Assembly: GCF_030440515.1 (NCBI RefSeq)
Contig: NZ_CP076543.1
Span: 1,674,001-1,738,000, forward strand
From: Streptomyces xanthophaeus
GTDB taxonomy: Bacteria > Actinomycetota > Actinomycetes > Streptomycetales > Streptomycetaceae
DNA length: 64,000 bases
Reading direction: 5' to 3'
Program-made: the position numbers and the translations under genes
The notes under the pieces: generated by a model
What the model was told of the DNA's origin: nothing
Databases searched by the model: none
Seen by the model: the letters and a program-made list of their open reading frames with translations, nothing else
Shown: positions 32,516 through 41,260 of the stretch, piece by piece
How positions within the stretch are numbered: position 1 is the first letter of the stretch
How the letters are laid out: each line of letters starts with the position of its first letter

Positions 32516-33778
32516 GTGCATTCCGCTCTCTTCCTGATCGAGTTCGGTGCGATCATCCTGGGCCTGGGTCTGCTGGGCAGGCTCGCCGGGCGCTTCCGCT
32601 TCTCCCCGATACCCCTGTACCTGCTGGCCGGTCTCGCCTTCGGCACGGGCGGACTGCTGCCCATGGGCGCGAGCGAGGAGTTCGTGGCGATCGGCGCCGA
32701 GATCGGCGTCATCCTGCTGCTGCTGATGCTGGGTCTGGAGTACACGGCCACCGACCTGGTCTCCAACCTCAAGACCCAGTACCCGGCCGGGCTGGTCGAC
32801 TTCACCCTCAACGCCGTACCCGGCGCGGTCGCCGCGCTGCTGATGGGCTGGGGGCCGGTGGCCGCCGTGGTCCTGGCGGGGGTCACCTGGATCTCGTCCT
32901 CCGGCGTCATCGCCAAGGTGATGGGGGACCTCGGGCGGCTGGGCAACCGTGAGACCCCGGTCGTCCTCAGCGTGCTGGTCCTGGAAGACCTGGCCATGGC
33001 CGTCTACCTGCCCATCGTCACCGCGCTGCTGGCCGGGGTCGGCCTCGCGGCCGGCAGTCTGACCCTGGCGATCGCCCTCGGCGTGGCGGGCGCGGTGCTG
33101 TTCGTGGCCGTCCGCTACGGCCGGCTCATCTCCCGGTTCGTCTCCAGCGACGACCCGGAGAAGCTGCTCCTGGTCGTCCTCGGCCTGACCCTGCTGGTCG
33201 CGGGCCTCGCCCAGCAGTTGCAGGTCTCCGCCGCGGTCGGGGCGTTCCTGGTCGGCATCGCCCTGTCCGGTGAGGTGGCCGAGGGTACGCACACCCTGCT
33301 CAGCCCGCTCCGGGACCTGTTCGCGGCGGTGTTCTTCGTCTTCTTCGGCCTGCACACCGACCCGGCCAGCATCCCGCCCGTGCTGCTGCCGGCGCTCGCG
33401 CTGGCCCTGGTGACCGCCGGTACGAAGATCGCCACCGGGTACTGGGCGGCGAAGCGCGCCGGGGTCGGGGTCAAGGGCCGCTGGCGGGCGGGCGGAACCC
33501 TCGTCGCCCGCGGGGAGTTCTCGATCGTCATCGCCGGTCTCGCCGTCACCGCGGGCATCGAACCGGCCCTCGGGCCGCTGGCCACCGCCTACGTGCTGAT
33601 CCTCGTGGTGATCGGGCCGCTCACCGCCCGGTACACCGAGCCGCTGGCCGCACGGCTGCGGGGGCGGCGCGCCGTGCACGCCCCGCTGCTCGCGGCCGTG
33701 CCCTCCCCCGCGAGGTCCCCGGAGGCCGGGGCCGCTGCGGAGCCGGCTCCCGACCAGGATCCCGCCGGGCGGCCGTAG
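32516..33778 (+). CDS. KhtU-like monovalent cation/proton antiporter (CPA2)
   Basis: 420-aa membrane protein with about 12 to 13 hydrophobic segments and CPA2/KefB-like features. Examples are LIEFGAIILGLGLLGRLAGR at the start, PIPLYLLAGLAFGTGGLLPM, LLLLMLGLEYTATDL with the GLE motif, and FLVGIALSGEVAEG. The final soluble tail is Ala/Pro-rich and there is no TrkA-N domain, consistent with a separate regulatory subunit. Start GTG 32516 is 6 nt after the KhtT-like stop. It probably expels K+ or Na+ in exchange for protons across the cytoplasmic membrane. Confidence 0.87.
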   Translation: MHSALFLIEFGAIILGLGLLGRLAGRFRFSPIPLYLLAGLAFGTGGLLPMGASEEFVAIGAEIGVILLLLMLGLEYTATDLVSNLKTQYPAGLVDFTLNAVPGAVAALLMGWGPVAAVVLAGVTWISSSGVIAKVMGDLGRLGNRETPVVLSVLVLEDLAMAVYLPIVTALLAGVGLAAGSLTLAIALGVAGAVLFVAVRYGRLISRFVSSDDPEKLLLVVLGLTLLVAGLAQQLQVSAAVGAFLVGIALSGEVAEGTHTLLSPLRDLFAAVFFVFFGLHTDPASIPPVLLPALALALVTAGTKIATGYWAAKRAGVGVKGRWRAGGTLVARGEFSIVIAGLAVTAGIEPALGPLATAYVLILVVIGPLTARYTEPLAARLRGRRAVHAPLLAAVPSPARSPEAGAAAEPAPDQDPAGRP

Positions 33779-33801
33779 GCCGGCTCTTCCGGATCCTGCC
33801 G

Positions 33802-34053
33802 TCAGGGAGGCGCCACCGGTTTCGCCCGACGGGGCGTACGGGGTTCCGCGCCCAGTCGGTTCACCGCCAGCGCGGCCACGACCAGTCCGGCCGCGAGCAC
33901 GAGCCCGTTGGGCAGGGTGGCCCCGGCCACCGCGGCCCAGACCCCGAGGGCCACGGCCAGCCAGGCGCCCGCCCGGCGGTACGCGCGGGGCCGGGGCCCG
34001 TGCGCGGGCCGGGCTTCGGGGCCGGTGGTCCTCATATCCTCGGATCGCGGCAT
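33802..34053 (-). CDS. Small two-helix membrane protein, 83 aa
   Basis: 83 aa starting at ATG 34053, fixed by AAAGGAG 7 nt upstream. After a 25-residue polar Arg/Pro-rich N-terminus come two hydrophobic helices (GAWLAVALGVWAAVAGATL and LVLAAGLVVAALAVNRLG) and a basic tail. No family is recognised. It converges with the antiporter gene (23-nt gap) and lies downstream of the hyp operon, from which a hairpin separates it. Confidence 0.65.
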   Translation of the reverse strand: MPRSEDMRTTGPEARPAHGPRPRAYRRAGAWLAVALGVWAAVAGATLPNGLVLAAGLVVAALAVNRLGAEPRTPRRAKPVAPP

Positions 34054-34266
34054 GACCGCGCTCCTTTCTTCGGCCGGGCGCGGGAGCGGGTGCACTGCCG
34101 GAGGCATGGGCCGCTCCACGTCAACGCCTGCGGGACGCACGGGTGTTCATCGTCCAGGGCGTGTTCTCGAAGCAGTGGCGGAGCCTCCCGGCGGCGGCCG
34201 GGAAGGGACTCTGCCGACTCTGCGGACATCCCCAGCATCGCCCGGCCCACCGCCACCGCACATCGG

Positions 34267-34293
34267 GGCCGGCACCCATCCTGGGCGCCGGTC
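34267..34293 (-). terminator. Hairpin after hypE (end of the hydrogenase unit)
   Basis: CCGGC (34269-34273) pairs with GCCGG (34287-34291), and CCCA (34275-34278) with TGGG (34282-34285), with one A/C mismatch between and a 3-nt loop. It starts about 8 nt after the hypE stop, a plausible terminator of the long reverse-strand hyp transcript. Confidence 0.5.
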
Positions 34294-34300
34294 GTTCCGG

Positions 34301-35362
34301 TCAGCAGATGCGCGGCAGCTGCTCCCCGATCGGCAGGTCGACCACGCGGGTGCCGCCGAGGGCGGTGCGGGCCACGACCAGGCCCGGGTGGGCGTCGACG
34401 GCCTCACCGATCACCGCCGCGCGGCGGCCCAGCGGATGGGCGCGCATGGCGTCGAGGACGGCGTCGGCGTGCTCGCGGGGCACGAAGGCGACCAGCTTGC
34501 CCTCGTTGGCCACGTAGAGCGGGTCGAGCCCGAGGATCGCGCAGGCGTTCGCGACGGCGTCGGGGACCGGGACGCGGCCCTCGTGGATCACGACACCGGT
34601 GCCCGAGGCGGCCGCGATCTCGTTCAGGGAGGCCGCCAGGCCGCCCCGGGTGGGGTCGCGCAGGACGTGGAGGTCCGGGGTGACCGCGAGCATGCTCCGC
34701 ACGAGGCCTCCCAGGGCCGCGCAGTCGCTCTGGATGTCGACGCCGAATTCGAGCCCCTCCCGGACACTCATGATCGCCACGCCGTGGAGCCCGATCTCGC
34801 CGCTGACGATGACGACGTCGCCGGGTACGACGCGCTGCGGGCGCAGGTCCACCCCGTCGGGGATGATCCCGATGCCCGCGGTGTTGATGTAGATGCCGTC
34901 CCCGTGGCCCGCTTCCACCACCTTGGTGTCGCCGGTCGCGACCTCCACGCCCGCGGCCCGCGCGGCGGCGCCCATGGCTTCGGCCACGCGCGCCACCACC
35001 GGCATCTCGACGCCTTCCTCCAGGATGAACCCGCAGGAGAGGTAGGCCGCTTCGGCTCCGCTCATGGCCAGGTCGTTGACCGTGCCGTTGACCGCGAGGT
35101 CGCCGATGGAGCCGCCGGGGAAGAACAGCGGCCGCACCACGTAGGAGTCGGTGGAGAAGGCCAGCCGGACCCCGCCGAGGGAGACGGCCGCGGAGTCCCC
35201 GAGCTGGGCGAGCACGTCGCCGCCGAAGGCGGGGGCGAAGAGGTGCTGGACCAGCTCGGCGGAGAGTGCGCCCCCGCCGCCGTGACCCATCACCACACGG
35301 GGGCGGTCGCGCAGCGGGGCCGGGCAGGTCCAGCCCGTGATGTCGAGTGCGGTGTCAGACAA
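34301..35362 (-). CDS. hypE: Hydrogenase maturation protein HypE
   Basis: 353 aa. HypE dehydrates the carbamoyl group, received from HypF on its C-terminal Cys, to a cyanide ligand for the [NiFe] centre. The N-terminal [35 protein letters not shown] and [11 protein letters not shown] are the AIR-synthase-like ATP site. [16 protein letters not shown] follows, and the protein ends PRIC, the essential terminal Cys. The TTG start at 35362 overlaps hypD by 8 nt. It is the last gene of the hyp unit. Confidence 0.95.
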   Translation of the reverse strand: MSDTALDITGWTCPAPLRDRPRVVMGHGGGGALSAELVQHLFAPAFGGDVLAQLGDSAAVSLGGVRLAFSTDSYVVRPLFFPGGSIGDLAVNGTVNDLAMSGAEAAYLSCGFILEEGVEMPVVARVAEAMGAAARAAGVEVATGDTKVVEAGHGDGIYINTAGIGIIPDGVDLRPQRVVPGDVVIVSGEIGLHGVAIMSVREGLEFGVDIQSDCAALGGLVRSMLAVTPDLHVLRDPTRGGLAASLNEIAAASGTGVVIHEGRVPVPDAVANACAILGLDPLYVANEGKLVAFVPREHADAVLDAMRAHPLGRRAAVIGEAVDAHPGLVVARTALGGTRVVDLPIGEQLPRIC

Positions 35363-36524
35363 CGGGGCTCGCCTCCAGCGGGGCGGTCGGGGCCGGGGCG
35401 GCGGTCGCGGCTGTCTTGGCGGCGGGCACGGTCCCCAGCTCCAGCCGCCGGTAGAGGTAGTACGCGGCGCAGGCGCCCTCGCTGGAGACCATGGTGGCGC
35501 CGAGCGGGCTGCGCGGGGTGCACAGCGTGCCGAAGGCCTCGCACTCGTGGGGTTTCAGCAGCCCCTGGAGCACCTCGCCGCTGCGGCACTCGGCCGGTTC
35601 ACAGGTGTTGATGCCGGTGACCGAGAAACGGTGTTCGGCGTCGAAGTCGCGGTAGCGCTCCGACAGCCGCCAGCCGCTGTCGGGGATGACGCCGATGCCC
35701 CGCCAGGCCCGGTCGGTGACTTCGAAGACGTCCTCCAGCATGGCGAGGGCGGCCGGGTTGCCCTCGGGGCGCACGGCGCGCGCGTAGGCGTTGTCGACGG
35801 TGTGCTCGCCGCGCTCCAGCTGCCGTACGGCCCGGCGTACGCCCTCCAGGATGTCCAGCGGTTCGAAGCCCGTCACCACGATCGGCACCCGGTGGCGCGC
35901 GGCCAGTTCGGGGTACTCGCGCATGCCCATCACGCTGCACACGTGCCCGGCGGCGAGGAAGGCCTGGACCCGGCAGCTCGGCGACTGCATGATCGCCTCG
36001 ATCGCCGGGGGAACCCTGACGTGGGAGACCAGGAGGCTGAAGTTCGGGATGCCCAGCTTCTTCGCCTGGTGGACCGTCATGGCGTTGGGCGGCGCCGTGG
36101 TCTCGAAGCCGATGCCGAAGAAGACCACCTGGCGCTTCGGGTTCTCCTGGGCGATCCGCAGGGCGTCGAGCGGGGAGTAGACGACGCGTACGTCGCCGCC
36201 CTCGCTGCGCACCTGGAACAGGTCGCGGCCGGTCCCGGGCACCCGGAGCATGTCCCCGAAGGAGCAGAAGATCACATCGGGGCGGGAGGCGATCTCCAGC
36301 GCCTTGTCGATGACCTCCAGCGGGGTGACGCACACAGGACAGCCCGGTCCGTGGATCAGCTCCACCTGCTCCGGCAGGAGTTGATCGATCCCGTGCCGGA
36401 TGATGGTGTGGGTCTGGCCGCCGCACACCTCCATCAGGGCCCAGGGCCGGGTCACGGTGGCGTGGATGTCGTCGAGCAGCCGGCGGGCGAGGTCGGGGTC
36501 CTGGAACTCCTCGATGTACTTCAC
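35355..36524 (-). CDS. hypD: Hydrogenase maturation protein HypD
   Basis: 389-aa Fe-S protein that, with HypC, is the scaffold on which Fe(CN)2CO is assembled. Conserved elements are [16 protein letters not shown] (about residues 32-47), [22 protein letters not shown] and AGHVCSVMG. The C-terminal [4Fe-4S] part has [28 protein letters not shown] and [13 protein letters not shown] 36524 overlaps the hypC stop (ATGA). The Ala/Pro/Thr-rich last 25 residues are an extension without known function. Confidence 0.95.
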   Translation of the reverse strand: MKYIEEFQDPDLARRLLDDIHATVTRPWALMEVCGGQTHTIIRHGIDQLLPEQVELIHGPGCPVCVTPLEVIDKALEIASRPDVIFCSFGDMLRVPGTGRDLFQVRSEGGDVRVVYSPLDALRIAQENPKRQVVFFGIGFETTAPPNAMTVHQAKKLGIPNFSLLVSHVRVPPAIEAIMQSPSCRVQAFLAAGHVCSVMGMREYPELAARHRVPIVVTGFEPLDILEGVRRAVRQLERGEHTVDNAYARAVRPEGNPAALAMLEDVFEVTDRAWRGIGVIPDSGWRLSERYRDFDAEHRFSVTGINTCEPAECRSGEVLQGLLKPHECEAFGTLCTPRSPLGATMVSSEGACAAYYLYRRLELGTVPAAKTAATAAPAPTAPLEASPVV

Positions 36525-36883
36525 GGCTGGACTTCCTCCTGCGGTGCGGCGAGGGCGGGCGCGGGCCGCCCGGGTTCGAGGCCGGGATCGTCGGTGAAGG
36601 GCCAGGGCTCACCGCCGGCCGCGGCGGCCTGCTCCCACGGGTCGCCGAACTCCTCCTGGAGCATGCCGAGTTGGGCGAACAGTTCGAGGGTCTGCTTGGC
36701 CGACTCCTCGTCGAGGCGCTGCAGGGCGAAGCCCACGTGGACGATGGCGTACTCGCCCACCTGGAGGTCCGGCAGGTACTCCAGACACACCTCCTTCTGC
36801 ACACCGCCGAAGTCGACGGTGGCCATGCGGGTGCCGTCCTTCTCCCCGATGTCGAGCACTCTGCCGGGCACCGCCAGGCACAT
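36521..36883 (-). CDS. hypC: Hydrogenase maturation chaperone HypC
   Basis: 120 aa. It begins [12 protein letters not shown], whose N-terminal Cys (after Met removal) binds the Fe(CN)2CO unit with HypD and hands it to the large subunit. The OB-like core ([20 protein letters not shown], then [16 protein letters not shown]) ends near residue 85. The remaining 35 residues, Pro/Ala/Glu-rich, make it longer than the usual 75-90 aa. It lies 35 nt after hypF and overlaps hypD. Confidence 0.94.
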   Translation of the reverse strand: MCLAVPGRVLDIGEKDGTRMATVDFGGVQKEVCLEYLPDLQVGEYAIVHVGFALQRLDEESAKQTLELFAQLGMLQEEFGDPWEQAAAAGGEPWPFTDDPGLEPGRPAPALAAPQEEVQP

Positions 36884-36918
36884 GGGTTTCTCCTTGCTGT
36901 GGGTGTGTCAGGGGTGTG

Positions 36919-39249
36919 TCAGGGGGTGTGGTGCGCGGCGGCCACCATGAGCTGGCCGAGGGCCAGCCCGCCGTCGTTCGGGGGGACCCGGCCGTGCCGC
37001 AGGACGGTGAATCCGGCAGCGCCGAGGCGCCGGGCGCATGCCGAGGAGAGCAGGGTGTTGGCGAAGACCCCGCCGGTCAGGGCGACGGTGTCGAGGCCGT
37101 GCCGCTCGCGCGCGAGCGCGCAGAGCGTGGCGACGAGGTCGGCGACGGAGGTGTGGAAGCGGGCGGCGATCAGCGCCGGGTCGGTGCCGGCGCGGACGTC
37201 GGCCACCACGGCGGCCAGTACGGGCGCCGGATCGGCGGTGACCGGGCCGCCGCCAGGGCCGGACGGCTCGCGCAGGCCGAAGGTGTAGCCGGAGCCGGGT
37301 CCGGGTCCGGGTTCGCCCGCGCCCAGGGCCGCGCCCTCCAGTTCGATGGCGGCCTGTGCCTCGTAGCCGGCCACGTGGCAGATGCCGGCCAGGGAGGAGA
37401 CGGCGTCGAAGAGGCGGCCCATGCTGGAGGTCGGCACACAGTTCAGACCCCGTTCCAGCTGACGTTCCAGCAGGGCGAGTTCTCCCGGCGGACAGGCCGC
37501 CGTGCAGGGCAGCTCCGGGGTCCGGTCGATGCCCGCGGCCCGCAGATGGGACAGCGCCATGCGGTACGGGCGGTGCACGGCCGCGTCGCCGCCCGGCAGC
37601 GGGACGTAGGCCAGGTGGGCGAACCGGGTGAACCCGGCGTAGTCGGCGAGGAGGACCTCGCCGCCCCACACGGCGCCGTCGTCGCCGTAGCCGGTGCCGT
37701 CGAAGGCGACCCCGATCACCGGGCGGCCGGCGCCCCGGCCGTGCTCGGCCAGGGTGGAGGCGATGTGCGCGTGGTGGTGCTGGACGCGGACGAGCGGCCG
37801 GGCGCCCGCGGCGCGCTCCGCCCACCGGGTGGAGCGGTAGCCAGGGTGCCGGTCGGCGGCGAGGAGCACGGGGGTGACGCCGGTGATGGACTCCAGCTGC
37901 CGCTCGGCGCCTTCGAGGGCGTACTGGGTGGCGAGGTCGTCCATGTCGCCGATGTGCGCGGACAGCCAGGCCTGGCGGCCTTCGCCGAGGCAGAAGGTGT
38001 TCTTCAGGTCCCCGCCCGCGGCGAGGCTCGCGGGGACGGGTACCGGCAGGGTCAGCGGGAGCGGGGCGTACCCGCGCGAGCGGCGTACGGTCAGCGTCTC
38101 GCCGTCGCACACCCGCACCACGGAGTCGTCGCAGGGCACGTGGATGGGGCGGTCGTGCGTGAGCCAGGCGTCGGCGAGGCCGTCGAGCCGCTCCAGGGCC
38201 TCGGCGTCGTCGGTGACGATCGGCTCGCCGGAGAGGTTTCCGCTGGTCATGACGAGCAGCCGGGGCCCCGGGGGGTCCCCGGGCAGGCCGAGCAGCAGGT
38301 GGTGGACGGGGGTGTACGGGAGCATCACGCCGAGGTCCGGACAGCCGGGGGCGACCGCGTCCGGGCCGGCTGCACCGGCGCGGCGGCGGAGCAGCACGAT
38401 GGGCCGAACGGCGCCGGTGAGCAGCTCCCGTTCCTCGGGGCCGATGCGGGCGAACCGCTCGGCGTCGGCGAGGTCCCGGGCCATCAGGGCGAAGGGCTTG
38501 TCCCCGCGGGCCTTGCGCCGGCGCAGCTCGGCGACGGCGCCGGGCCGGGTGGCGTCGCAGGCCAGGTGGTAGCCGCCGAGGCCCTTGACGGCGAGGATCG
38601 CGCCGGCCGCCAGGAGCCGGCGGGCTTCGGCGACCGGGTCCGGGCCGGTGCTCTCGCGGGGCGGTCGCCCGGTGAGCAGTCTGAGGCGGGGGCCGCAGGC
38701 CGGGCAGGCGACCGGCTGGGCGTGGAAGCGGCGGTCGGCCGGGTCCGCGTACTCCCGGGCGCAGTCGGGGCACATGGGGAAGGGGGCCATGGTGGTGTGG
38801 GCGCGGTCGTACGGCAGCCCGGTGACGATGGTGAAGCGCGGCCCGCAGTGGGTGCAGGTGATGAAGGGGTGCCGGTGGCGCCGGTCGGCCGGATCGGCCA
38901 GTTCGGTGAGGCAGTCGGCGCAGGTGGCCACGTCCGGGGAGACCAGGGTGCGGGCGGGGCCGCCGGTCCGGGAGGCGATGATGGTGAATCCGGTGCCGCC
39001 CGCGGCGGGGACCTCCCAGTGGTCGACGGCGTCGACGACGGCCAGCGGGGGTGCGTCCGCCGCGAGCCGTTCGCAGAACCGCGACACCGCCGCCGGGGCG
39101 CCCTCGACCTCCGCGACGACGCCCTCGGGGGTGTTGGTGACGTGCCCGGCCAGGCCCAGCCCGGTCGCGCGGGTGTAGACGTAGGGCCGGAAGCCGACGC
39201 CCTGGACCACGCCCCGGACGGTGACCCGGCGCCGCTGCACCGCTTCCAT
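36919..39249 (-). CDS. hypF: Carbamoyltransferase HypF
   Basis: 776 aa with the full HypF layout. The acylphosphatase domain is at residues 1-95 (VTVRGVVQGVGFRPYVY). Two zinc fingers follow (CADC...CTHCG near 110-140; CPDC...CPACG near 160-190). Next come a YrdC-like carbamoyl-adenylation domain (AVKGLGGYHLACDAT, then KPFALMARDL) and the Kae1-like transferase with VQHHHAHIASTLAEHG and VIGVAFDGTGYGDDG. It turns carbamoyl phosphate into a carbamoyl group on HypE. It overlaps hypB by one nucleotide. Confidence 0.95.
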   Translation of the reverse strand: MEAVQRRRVTVRGVVQGVGFRPYVYTRATGLGLAGHVTNTPEGVVAEVEGAPAAVSRFCERLAADAPPLAVVDAVDHWEVPAAGGTGFTIIASRTGGPARTLVSPDVATCADCLTELADPADRRHRHPFITCTHCGPRFTIVTGLPYDRAHTTMAPFPMCPDCAREYADPADRRFHAQPVACPACGPRLRLLTGRPPRESTGPDPVAEARRLLAAGAILAVKGLGGYHLACDATRPGAVAELRRRKARGDKPFALMARDLADAERFARIGPEERELLTGAVRPIVLLRRRAGAAGPDAVAPGCPDLGVMLPYTPVHHLLLGLPGDPPGPRLLVMTSGNLSGEPIVTDDAEALERLDGLADAWLTHDRPIHVPCDDSVVRVCDGETLTVRRSRGYAPLPLTLPVPVPASLAAGGDLKNTFCLGEGRQAWLSAHIGDMDDLATQYALEGAERQLESITGVTPVLLAADRHPGYRSTRWAERAAGARPLVRVQHHHAHIASTLAEHGRGAGRPVIGVAFDGTGYGDDGAVWGGEVLLADYAGFTRFAHLAYVPLPGGDAAVHRPYRMALSHLRAAGIDRTPELPCTAACPPGELALLERQLERGLNCVPTSSMGRLFDAVSSLAGICHVAGYEAQAAIELEGAALGAGEPGPGPGSGYTFGLREPSGPGGGPVTADPAPVLAAVVADVRAGTDPALIAARFHTSVADLVATLCALARERHGLDTVALTGGVFANTLLSSACARRLGAAGFTVLRHGRVPPNDGGLALGQLMVAAAHHTP

Positions 39250-40070
39250 CAGCGGGTCTGCGCGACCGTGTGGACGTGCGGGTGCGGGTGCTCGTGGTCG
39301 TGCTCCTGCTCGTGGTCCTCGTCGTGCTCGTGGTCGTGGCCATGCTCGTGATCGTGGTCGTGGTCATGTCCGAGGCCGTGCACGTGCTGCCGGCGGGCCA
39401 TCACCGGCGTGTGCGTGCCCGTCCTGGCCGCAAGTGCCCGGTCGAGCAGGACGCCCAGGCCCTCACCCGCGCGCGCCGAGGTGAGCACCACCTCCACGCC
39501 GGGATTGACCTGCTCGACGTTGGCGCGGAAGGCGGCCTCGTCGAAGTCGACGGCCCGTGCGATGTCGGTCTTGGTGACCACCACCAGCTGGGCCAGTCCG
39601 AAGGCGGTCGGATACTTCAGCGGCTTGTCCTCGCCCTCGGTCACCGAGGCGAGCACCACCCGCAGCGTTTCCCCGAGGTCGTAGCCGGCCGGGCAGACCA
39701 GGTTGCCCACGTTCTCCACGAAGAGCAGCCGGGTGTCCCCGGGCAGCCAGCCGTCCAGGTGCCGGCCGAGCATCGCGGCCTCCAGGTGGCACAGCCCGTC
39801 GGTGAGCACCTGCTTGACCGGTACGCCCGAACGGGCCAGCCGTACCGCGTCGTTCTCGGTGGCCAGGTCGGCCGTCAGCGCGGCCACGGCCACGCCCCGC
39901 TCGCGCGCGAGGAGCAGTTCGCGCTCCAGCAGCGCCGTCTTGCCGCTGCCGGGGCTGGAGAGCAGATTGACCACCGTCGTACCGCGGGCGGTGAGTTCGG
40001 TGCGCAGGACCTGGGCGGCTTCGTCGTTCTTGGCGAGCACCGCCTGCCGCAGATCGACCACTCGGCACAT
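39249..40070 (-). CDS. hypB: HypB nickel GTPase with C-terminal His-rich tail
   Basis: 273 aa. The SIMIBI GTPase core has a P-loop SSPGSGKTALL (about residue 37), FVENVGNLVCPAGYDLGE (switch/metal Cys) and VVVTKTDIARAVDF. It works with HypA to insert nickel. In most HypB proteins the His-rich nickel-storage stretch is N-terminal; here the N-terminus is short. About 33 residues with 16 His alternating with Asp/Glu follow the GTPase domain instead (residues about 232-265). ATG 40070 lies 3 nt after the hypA stop. Confidence 0.94.
   Translation of the reverse strand: MCRVVDLRQAVLAKNDEAAQVLRTELTARGTTVVNLLSSPGSGKTALLERELLLARERGVAVAALTADLATENDAVRLARSGVPVKQVLTDGLCHLEAAMLGRHLDGWLPGDTRLLFVENVGNLVCPAGYDLGETLRVVLASVTEGEDKPLKYPTAFGLAQLVVVTKTDIARAVDFDEAAFRANVEQVNPGVEVVLTSARAGEGLGVLLDRALAARTGTHTPVMARRQHVHGLGHDHDHDHEHGHDHEHDEDHEQEHDHEHPHPHVHTVAQTR
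39271..39372 (-). repeat. Low-complexity His/Asp/Glu-coding stretch in hypB
   Basis: About 100 bp of irregular GTGGTC/GTGCTC-type repeats that encode the alternating His-acidic tail of HypB. The repeated 6-bp units could expand or contract in frame. Confidence 0.6.
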
Positions 40071-40073
40071 GGT

Positions 40074-40475
40074 TCAGGCCTCCTCGGGAATCGGTTCGCG
40101 GGTACGGGCACCGGCGGGGCCGTCTTCCCAGCGCACGCTGAGGATCTCCAGCTCACGGCCCGTCAGCAGTTCCACGTCGGTGGCCCTGCCGCATCCGGGG
40201 CAGCACAGTTCGGGGGGCATGCCCACCGCCCAGGTGCCGCTGCCGGGGCAGGAGCCGCAGCGGGCGCGGGCCGTCACGGACTCCGTGAGGAGTTCGGCTC
40301 CTTCGAGGACCGTTCCGGCGCAGGCCAGTTCGAAACAGAACGCCAGCGCGTCGGGGACCACCCCCGCCAGCTCACCGACCCGCAGCCGTACGGAGGTGAC
40401 GGCGCGCGCGCCGCCCGCCCGGGCCGCCTCTTCCACCTGGCCCACGACGGCCATGGCGATCGACATCTCGTGCAT
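40074..40475 (-). CDS. hypA: Nickel chaperone HypA
   Basis: 133 aa beginning MHEMSIAMAVVGQVEEAA, where His2 and Glu3 form the nickel site. The zinc site is made of CGSC (about residues 73-76) and CCPGC (about 91-95). It delivers nickel with HypB to the hydrogenase large subunit. The C-terminal 20 residues after the conserved ELEILSVR are an acidic extension. The start codon directly abuts a long hairpin that contains the likely ribosome-binding site. Confidence 0.95.
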   Translation of the reverse strand: MHEMSIAMAVVGQVEEAARAGGARAVTSVRLRVGELAGVVPDALAFCFELACAGTVLEGAELLTESVTARARCGSCPGSGTWAVGMPPELCCPGCGRATDVELLTGRELEILSVRWEDGPAGARTREPIPEEA

Positions 40476-40522
40476 CGGACTCCGTCCTGCCGGGGCTCAT
40501 TGAACCGGCGGGACGGGGTCCG
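40476..40522 (-). promoter_or_regulatory. Long hairpin covering the hypA ribosome-binding site
   Basis: The 18-nt arm at 40476-40493 is complementary to 40505-40522 at 16 of 18 positions around an 11-nt loop. In the hyp transcript the 3' arm ends at the base before the hypA ATG and contains the only purine-rich element (AGGACGGAG). Folding would hide the ribosome-binding site or end transcription. The two mismatches are C/A in this strand and G/U in the opposite strand. Confidence 0.6.
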
Positions 40523-40613
40523 TGCGGTCGGGCACGCCGGTGCGCGGCGCGCCCCGTACTCCATTCGGGCGCCCGGGTACCCGCGGGCGCCCGTGGCCGC
40601 TCCCGCGGCGGTG

Positions 40614-40718
40614 TCACATCCGGCGCATGCGCAGGTAGCGCCGGAGGTCGGGGAGGATCTGCAGCAGGAGGGCGGTGAGGGCGGCGGCCGCGGCCCCGCC
40701 GACGAAGGCCTTCTTCAT
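40614..40718 (-). CDS. 34-aa membrane micropeptide
   Basis: 34-residue peptide starting MKKAFVGGAAAAALTALLLQ, then a basic tail with LRRYLRMRRM. One hydrophobic helix (about residues 5-23) and a cationic amphipathic end suggest an inner-membrane peptide with the basic end in the cytoplasm. GAGGAGAACCCC precedes ATG 40718, a good ribosome-binding site. Its start overlaps the stop of the hydrogenase protease gene (ATGA), so it is a genuine part of the operon. It resembles the very small DUF6893-like proteins annotated in Streptomyces, but I cannot confirm that. Function unknown. Confidence 0.7.
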   Translation of the reverse strand: MKKAFVGGAAAAALTALLLQILPDLRRYLRMRRM

Positions 40719-41260
40719 GGGGTTCTCCTCAGTTCGCGACGGGGCCGGTCGGTTTCGTCGTGGGTCCGGCCGTGGATCAGGTCCAGGGCCGTGCGTACGG
40801 CCTCCGGTACGGCGGCGGCCACGGGTGCGCTCAGTCCGATGCCCTCTTCGACACCGGCGGGTTCGCAGCCGAGCACCAGCGTGCGCCGCGGCGGGGTGGC
40901 TCCGGTCCCGGCGCACAGGGTGTCCAGCAGTGCGAGGACGGCGTCGGGGGACATGTGGTGGCCGTCGAGGACGGGCGGCGCGGCCCCGTCGTCGGCCGGC
41001 TGCGGGCCCGCGCCGCCGTCGGCCTCGATGAGGTAGAGCGTGCCCGGCTCGCCGCCGCGTGCGGTGGCGTCGACCAGCAGGAGCGTGTCGTAGCCGTCGA
41101 GGAGCTGGTAGGCGAGGTGGACGCCGCGCACGCCGAAGTCCACCACCTCGACCCCGTCGGGCAGGGGGTGCTCGGCCAGCGCCCGCACGGTCTCGACGCC
41201 GAAGCCGTCGTCGCCGAGGAAGACGTTGCCGATGCCCGCGATCAGGACCCGCTCGTTCAC
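40715..41260 (-). CDS. Hydrogenase maturation protease (HyaD/HycI-like)
   Basis: 181 aa. The N-terminal LIAGIGNVFLGDDGFGVETV carries the first metal ligand (Asp/Glu of GDDGFG), VEVVDFGVRGVHLAY the second Asp, and DTLLLVDATARG and LDGHHMSP the His region. The enzyme clips the C-terminal extension of the large subunit once nickel is in place; here about 20 residues follow the final CxxCxxH of the large subunit. GTG 41260 has GGAGG upstream and overlaps the preceding stop (GTGA). Confidence 0.92.
   Translation of the reverse strand: MNERVLIAGIGNVFLGDDGFGVETVRALAEHPLPDGVEVVDFGVRGVHLAYQLLDGYDTLLLVDATARGGEPGTLYLIEADGGAGPQPADDGAAPPVLDGHHMSPDAVLALLDTLCAGTGATPPRRTLVLGCEPAGVEEGIGLSAPVAAAVPEAVRTALDLIHGRTHDETDRPRRELRRTP

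Noticed and set aside
39271..39372. Repeats in hypB as a CRISPR or intergenic repeat array
   Set aside because: The units are 6-9 bp, irregular, in frame, and encode the His-rich tail; no spacers.
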